This document shows, piece after piece, positions 30,905-33,585 of a stretch of DNA of 33,585 nt. Below the pieces are notes generated by a model that was not told the DNA's origin, did no database searches, and saw only the letters and a list, made by a program, of their open reading frames with translations. Location of the stretch: assembly GCA_002405555.1 (NCBI GenBank), contig DHMA01000006.1:1-33585 (forward strand). The letters are read 5' to 3'. Numbering within the stretch: position 1 is the first letter of the stretch; every line of letters starts with the position of its first letter. The position numbers were made by a program, and so were the translations under genes. Origin of the DNA: Opitutia bacterium UBA4654. Its GTDB lineage: Bacteria > Verrucomicrobiota > Verrucomicrobiia > Opitutales > Intestinicryptomonadaceae.

Positions 30905-32101
30905 TTAGAGTTCTCCCAATGTTTTGTCGAAAATTTTGAGCGCCTTGTCTATTTCGGACGCCTTTACGTTCAGCGGCGGCAGGAAGCGCAGCGCGTTCGC
31001 GCCCGCGGGAATGAGAATCAGCCCGTTGCCCCTGAGTTTTTTGCAAATGTCCGCGTTGGTGTACGGCTCGTTGAAGAGCGCGGCTCGCATAAGCCCCAAG
31101 CCCCTCGTAAGTTTTACGATTTTCGGATACTTTTTGGCAATTTTCTGCAATCCGTCCGAAAGGCGTTCGCCCATCTTGGCGGCGTTCTCCACGAGTTTCC
31201 CCTTTTCGACGACGGAAATCGTCGCCAGCGCCGCCGCGCACGCGAGGGCGTTGCCGCCGAAAGTCGTGCCGTGCGAACCGGGGGTGAAGATGTTTGCGTA
31301 GGGCGCGGAAAGCCAAATCGCGCCGATGGGGAATCCGCCGCCCAAGCCCTTCGCCATCGAGACGCCGTCGGGCTTTACGCCGATTCTCTGCGACGCAAGG
31401 AACGCTCCGCAACGGCCGAAGCCGCACTGCACTTCGTCGAAGAAAAGCAGCGCCTTGTGTTTTTTGCAGAGGGCTTTCAGACCCTTCAAGAACTTCGGAG
31501 ACGCGGGCGTTACGCCGCTCTCGCCCTGAACTGGCTCTACGATTACCGCGGCGGTGTCGTCGTCAACGACCTTTTCGAACGAAGCCAAATCGTTGAACAC
31601 GGCGTAGTCGAAGCCGCCGAGCATGGGCGCAAAGCCCTTCTGGATTTTCTTCTGGGCGGTCGCGGCGACGCAGCCCATCGTCCTTCCGTGGAAGCCGTCG
31701 TATGCGGTTACGATTTTGCATTTCGCGCCCTCTTTGCCCGACACTTTCTGACCGTACAGACGCGCCGCCTTGATGAGCGCTTCGTTCGCCTCCGTGCCGC
31801 TGTTGCACAGGAAAATCTTGCCCGCGCCGATTTCCGAAACCAGTTTTTCGCAGAGGTCGGCGTTGGGTTTTGTCATGTAGAGGTTGCTGCAATGCGCGAG
31901 CGTTTCCGCCTGCTTTGCGATTGCCTTGACCCAGCGCGGGTGGCAGTGCCCTATGCTGTCTACGGCGATTCCCGCGCCGAAGTCGAGGTACTCGTTTCCG
32001 TCTTCGTCGTAAAGTTTGCAACCCTTGCCCTTGGCGACGGTGAAGTCGCGGTCGCCGAAAGTGGGCATTGCGTATTTGTAGGTTTTTTCTTTTGTCGTCA
32101 T
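30905..32101 (-). CDS. argD: Acetylornithine aminotransferase
   Basis: 398 residues, class III PLP aminotransferase. It converts N-acetylglutamate semialdehyde to N-acetylornithine with glutamate. PLP-binding Lys251 lies in MAKGLGGGFPIGA; the cofactor Asp is in LLFFDEVQCGFGR; the N-terminal YLDFGAGIAVDSIGHCHP and CNSGTEANEALIKAAR motifs are typical. The start is two bases after the argB stop with AGGA at good spacing. It sits between argB and argF, which supports the arginine role over related ornithine or GABA aminotransferases. Confidence 0.97.
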   Translation of the reverse strand: MTTKEKTYKYAMPTFGDRDFTVAKGKGCKLYDEDGNEYLDFGAGIAVDSIGHCHPRWVKAIAKQAETLAHCSNLYMTKPNADLCEKLVSEIGAGKIFLCNSGTEANEALIKAARLYGQKVSGKEGAKCKIVTAYDGFHGRTMGCVAATAQKKIQKGFAPMLGGFDYAVFNDLASFEKVVDDDTAAVIVEPVQGESGVTPASPKFLKGLKALCKKHKALLFFDEVQCGFGRCGAFLASQRIGVKPDGVSMAKGLGGGFPIGAIWLSAPYANIFTPGSHGTTFGGNALACAAALATISVVEKGKLVENAAKMGERLSDGLQKIAKKYPKIVKLTRGLGLMRAALFNEPYTNADICKKLRGNGLILIPAGANALRFLPPLNVKASEIDKALKIFDKTLGEL

Positions 32102-32103
32102 GG

Positions 32104-33009
32104 TTAATCCTGTTTGGAGGAGGCAACGATTTCCGTTCCGATTCCCCTGTCGGTGAAAATTTCGAGAAGCAGGCTGTGCGGCATGTAGCCGTCCACAAAG
32201 TGCACGCGCCTTACGCCCCTGTTGATGGCGTCCACGCCGCTGTCGACTTTCGGCATCATTCCGCCGCCGATTACGCCCGACTTTTTCAGCCCCTCGACCT
32301 CGCCCACTTTCAGGTGCGAGATGAGCGTCGAGCGGTCTTTCGGGTCGCGCATGAGGCCTGGGACGTCGCAGAGAAATACGAGCCTGCGGGCTTTCAACGC
32401 CGCCGCGACCGCCGCCGCCGCGACGTCCGCGTTCGTGTTGTACGGGTGCGAATCCGCGCCGAGCGCGATGGGCGAGACCACGGGCGTGCGCCCTTCGGCA
32501 ATCGCCCTTTCGATAGGCTCGGCGATGACGGAGGAAATTTTCCCGACGTAGCCGATGTCGATTTTTTCGCCGTTTTCGCCCGCCGAAAAGAGCTTTTCGC
32601 AGCGGAGGACGTCGTTGCCGCGTATTCCGCGGGCGGAGCAGCCCTGCGATTCGAGCATTTCGACGATTTCGGCGTTGACGCCGTTGTTCAAAACGTCCTC
32701 GACAATCGAGACGGTTTTTTCGTCGGTTATGCGCATGCCGTTTTTGAATTCGGGCTGGAGACCCGCGTTCGACATCGCGCGGCTTATTGCCTTGCCGCCT
32801 CCGTGGACTACCACGACGTTTATGCCCGCCGCCGCCAGAAACGAAATGTCCTGCGCGACCGACGCGCGAACCTGCGGATTGGGGTCGTCCATAAACGCGC
32901 CGCCGTACTTGACGACGAATATCGAGCCTTTGAAGCGTCTGATATACGGCAGAGCCTCAATCAAAATCCCCGCCTTTTTGGAGGCCTCGTCTATGTTAAT
33001 GCTTTCCAT
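32104..33009 (-). CDS. argB: Acetylglutamate kinase
   Basis: 301 residues. It phosphorylates N-acetylglutamate with ATP, the second arginine step. Motifs: FVVKYGGAFM with the catalytic Lys and glycine loop, VVVHGGGKAIS, and the C-terminal KSGVIGGGMMPKVDSGVDAI followed by VHFVDG. The N-terminal helix SKKAGILIEALPYIRRF is of the kind that carries arginine feedback in hexameric enzymes, so inhibition by arginine is plausible. It lies 39 bases after argJ and two before argD. Confidence 0.97.
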   Translation of the reverse strand: MESINIDEASKKAGILIEALPYIRRFKGSIFVVKYGGAFMDDPNPQVRASVAQDISFLAAAGINVVVVHGGGKAISRAMSNAGLQPEFKNGMRITDEKTVSIVEDVLNNGVNAEIVEMLESQGCSARGIRGNDVLRCEKLFSAGENGEKIDIGYVGKISSVIAEPIERAIAEGRTPVVSPIALGADSHPYNTNADVAAAAVAAALKARRLVFLCDVPGLMRDPKDRSTLISHLKVGEVEGLKKSGVIGGGMMPKVDSGVDAINRGVRRVHFVDGYMPHSLLLEIFTDRGIGTEIVASSKQD

Positions 33010-33048
33010 TTCAAATTAACCGTTTTTGATGTTGGCAATCGGGCGGTA

Positions 33049-33585
33049 TTATTCGCCCTTATTGAAGTTGACGTAGCCCTCGGTGAGGTCGGCGGCGAGA
33101 ATTGACTCTTCCGCAGTGCCGAGATTGAGGTTCATGAGAATTGTGAAAGTTTTGTTGGAAACGATTTTCCTCCAAAGCGGCTTGTTTTCGTCTACGGGCT
33201 GCCCTTTGCGGAGCACTTCCACGCCGTCGTAGAAGAGGTCGAGCTTGTCGAGGACAAGACCCGTGCGCGCGTATCCCGCGGCGTCGGTAAGGCGTCCCCA
33301 GTTGGGGTCGCAGCCGAACCACGACGACTTCACAAGAAGCGAATTGCCGATTGAGCGGCAGATTTTCTCGGCCTGCGCCTCGTCGCGCGCGCCGACCACT
33401 TTCACCTCCACGACTTTCGTGATTTTCTCGCCGTCGCCCACGATTTTGCGAGCCAAAACCCTCGACGCCTCGACGACCGCCGCGCGGAACGCCTCAATCG
33501 CGTCGGCGTCTTTTTCGGAAATCTCCACGCCGCTTGCGCCGTTGCAAAGGCAGAGCACGGTGTCGTTCGTGCTCATGTCGCCGTC
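33049..33585 (-). CDS. argJ: Glutamate N-acetyltransferase ArgJ (5' partial)
   Basis: About 178 C-terminal residues of a ~400-residue protein; the frame runs off the right edge. The stretch GDMSTNDTVL at the edge and later FGCDPNWGRLTDAAGYA are ArgJ signatures. ArgJ moves the acetyl group from N-acetylornithine to glutamate, recycling acetyl in arginine synthesis. The proenzyme cleaves itself before a Thr that lies outside the window, so only part of the beta chain is seen. The methionine at 33576 is inside GDMST and is not the start. It leads the visible argJ-argB-argD-argF unit; argC may precede it. Confidence 0.96.
   Translation of the reverse strand, partial: DGDMSTNDTVLCLCNGASGVEISEKDADAIEAFRAAVVEASRVLARKIVGDGEKITKVVEVKVVGARDEAQAEKICRSIGNSLLVKSSWFGCDPNWGRLTDAAGYARTGLVLDKLDLFYDGVEVLRKGQPVDENKPLWRKIVSNKTFTILMNLNLGTAEESILAADLTEGYVNFNKGE

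Noticed and set aside
1..33585. CRISPR arrays, prophage, transposases or a novel defence island
   Set aside because: No regularly spaced repeats, integrase, transposase or nuclease-like genes; nearly all genes are recognisable metabolic or envelope genes.

Overview
The window (33,585 bp, GC-rich, GC-biased third codon positions) is an ordinary stretch of chromosome from a Gram-negative-type bacterium. KDO-8-phosphate synthase, several lipoboxes and a tripartite efflux system with an outer-membrane factor indicate an LPS-bearing double envelope. Gene content (L-rhamnose isomerase with RhaT, secreted glycoside hydrolases, LeuA of the long type, an animal-like UDP-glucose dehydrogenase) and the scarcity of Shine-Dalgarno sequences would fit the PVC group, for example a Verrucomicrobiota/Opitutales-like genome. 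That placement is inference from gene content only. No phage, insertion sequence, CRISPR array or rRNA was seen.

Layout, left to right. 1-2056 (+): the last two steps of UDP-N-acetyl-L-fucosamine synthesis (wbjC, cut by the window edge, and wbjD), ending at a strong hairpin. 2180-3616 (-): secreted GH13 alpha-amylase-type enzyme with a LacI-type palindrome upstream. 3800-6208 (-): pyrG-kdsA, directly abutting. 6464-8848 (-): rhaA, a terminator-like hairpin, then rhaT. 9147-11090 (+): glycerate kinase and proC. 11198-12333 (+): a PEGA-domain lipoprotein and a small exported protein. 12409-14107 (-): inositol-monophosphatase-family gene and nadC. 14220-16614 (+): prfA-prmC and a YhcH-family gene. 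16671-16741 (+): tRNA-Cys(GCA), followed by a hairpin-rich non-coding stretch. 17152-21947 (-): a four-gene MacAB/NodT-type efflux operon with overlapping genes. 22078-22359 (+): a HigA-like HTH protein divergent from the efflux operon. 22458-25073 (+): a large lipoprotein with a GH42-like (clan GH-A) catalytic domain. 25198-26889 (-): leuA. 27186-33585 (-): argJ-argB-argD-argF, a terminator, then argG-ugd.

Functional themes. (i) Envelope and polysaccharide building: UDP-L-FucNAc, KDO and UDP-glucuronate synthesis. (ii) Carbohydrate capture: exported amylase, exported GH-A lipoprotein, rhamnose transport and isomerisation, and possibly the YhcH-family sugar anomerase. (iii) Housekeeping biosynthesis: arginine, leucine, proline, NAD, CTP, and translation termination (RF1 with its methyltransferase).

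No clearly new multi-gene system was found. The observations most worth checking are the HTH gene with a perfect inverted repeat over a promoter-like site facing the efflux operon, the GH42-like lipoprotein, the Ser/Thr-rich insertion in the efflux permease, the palindrome before the amylase, and the run of hairpins behind tRNA-Cys. All assignments come from reading the sequence and recalled family motifs; no database search was run.
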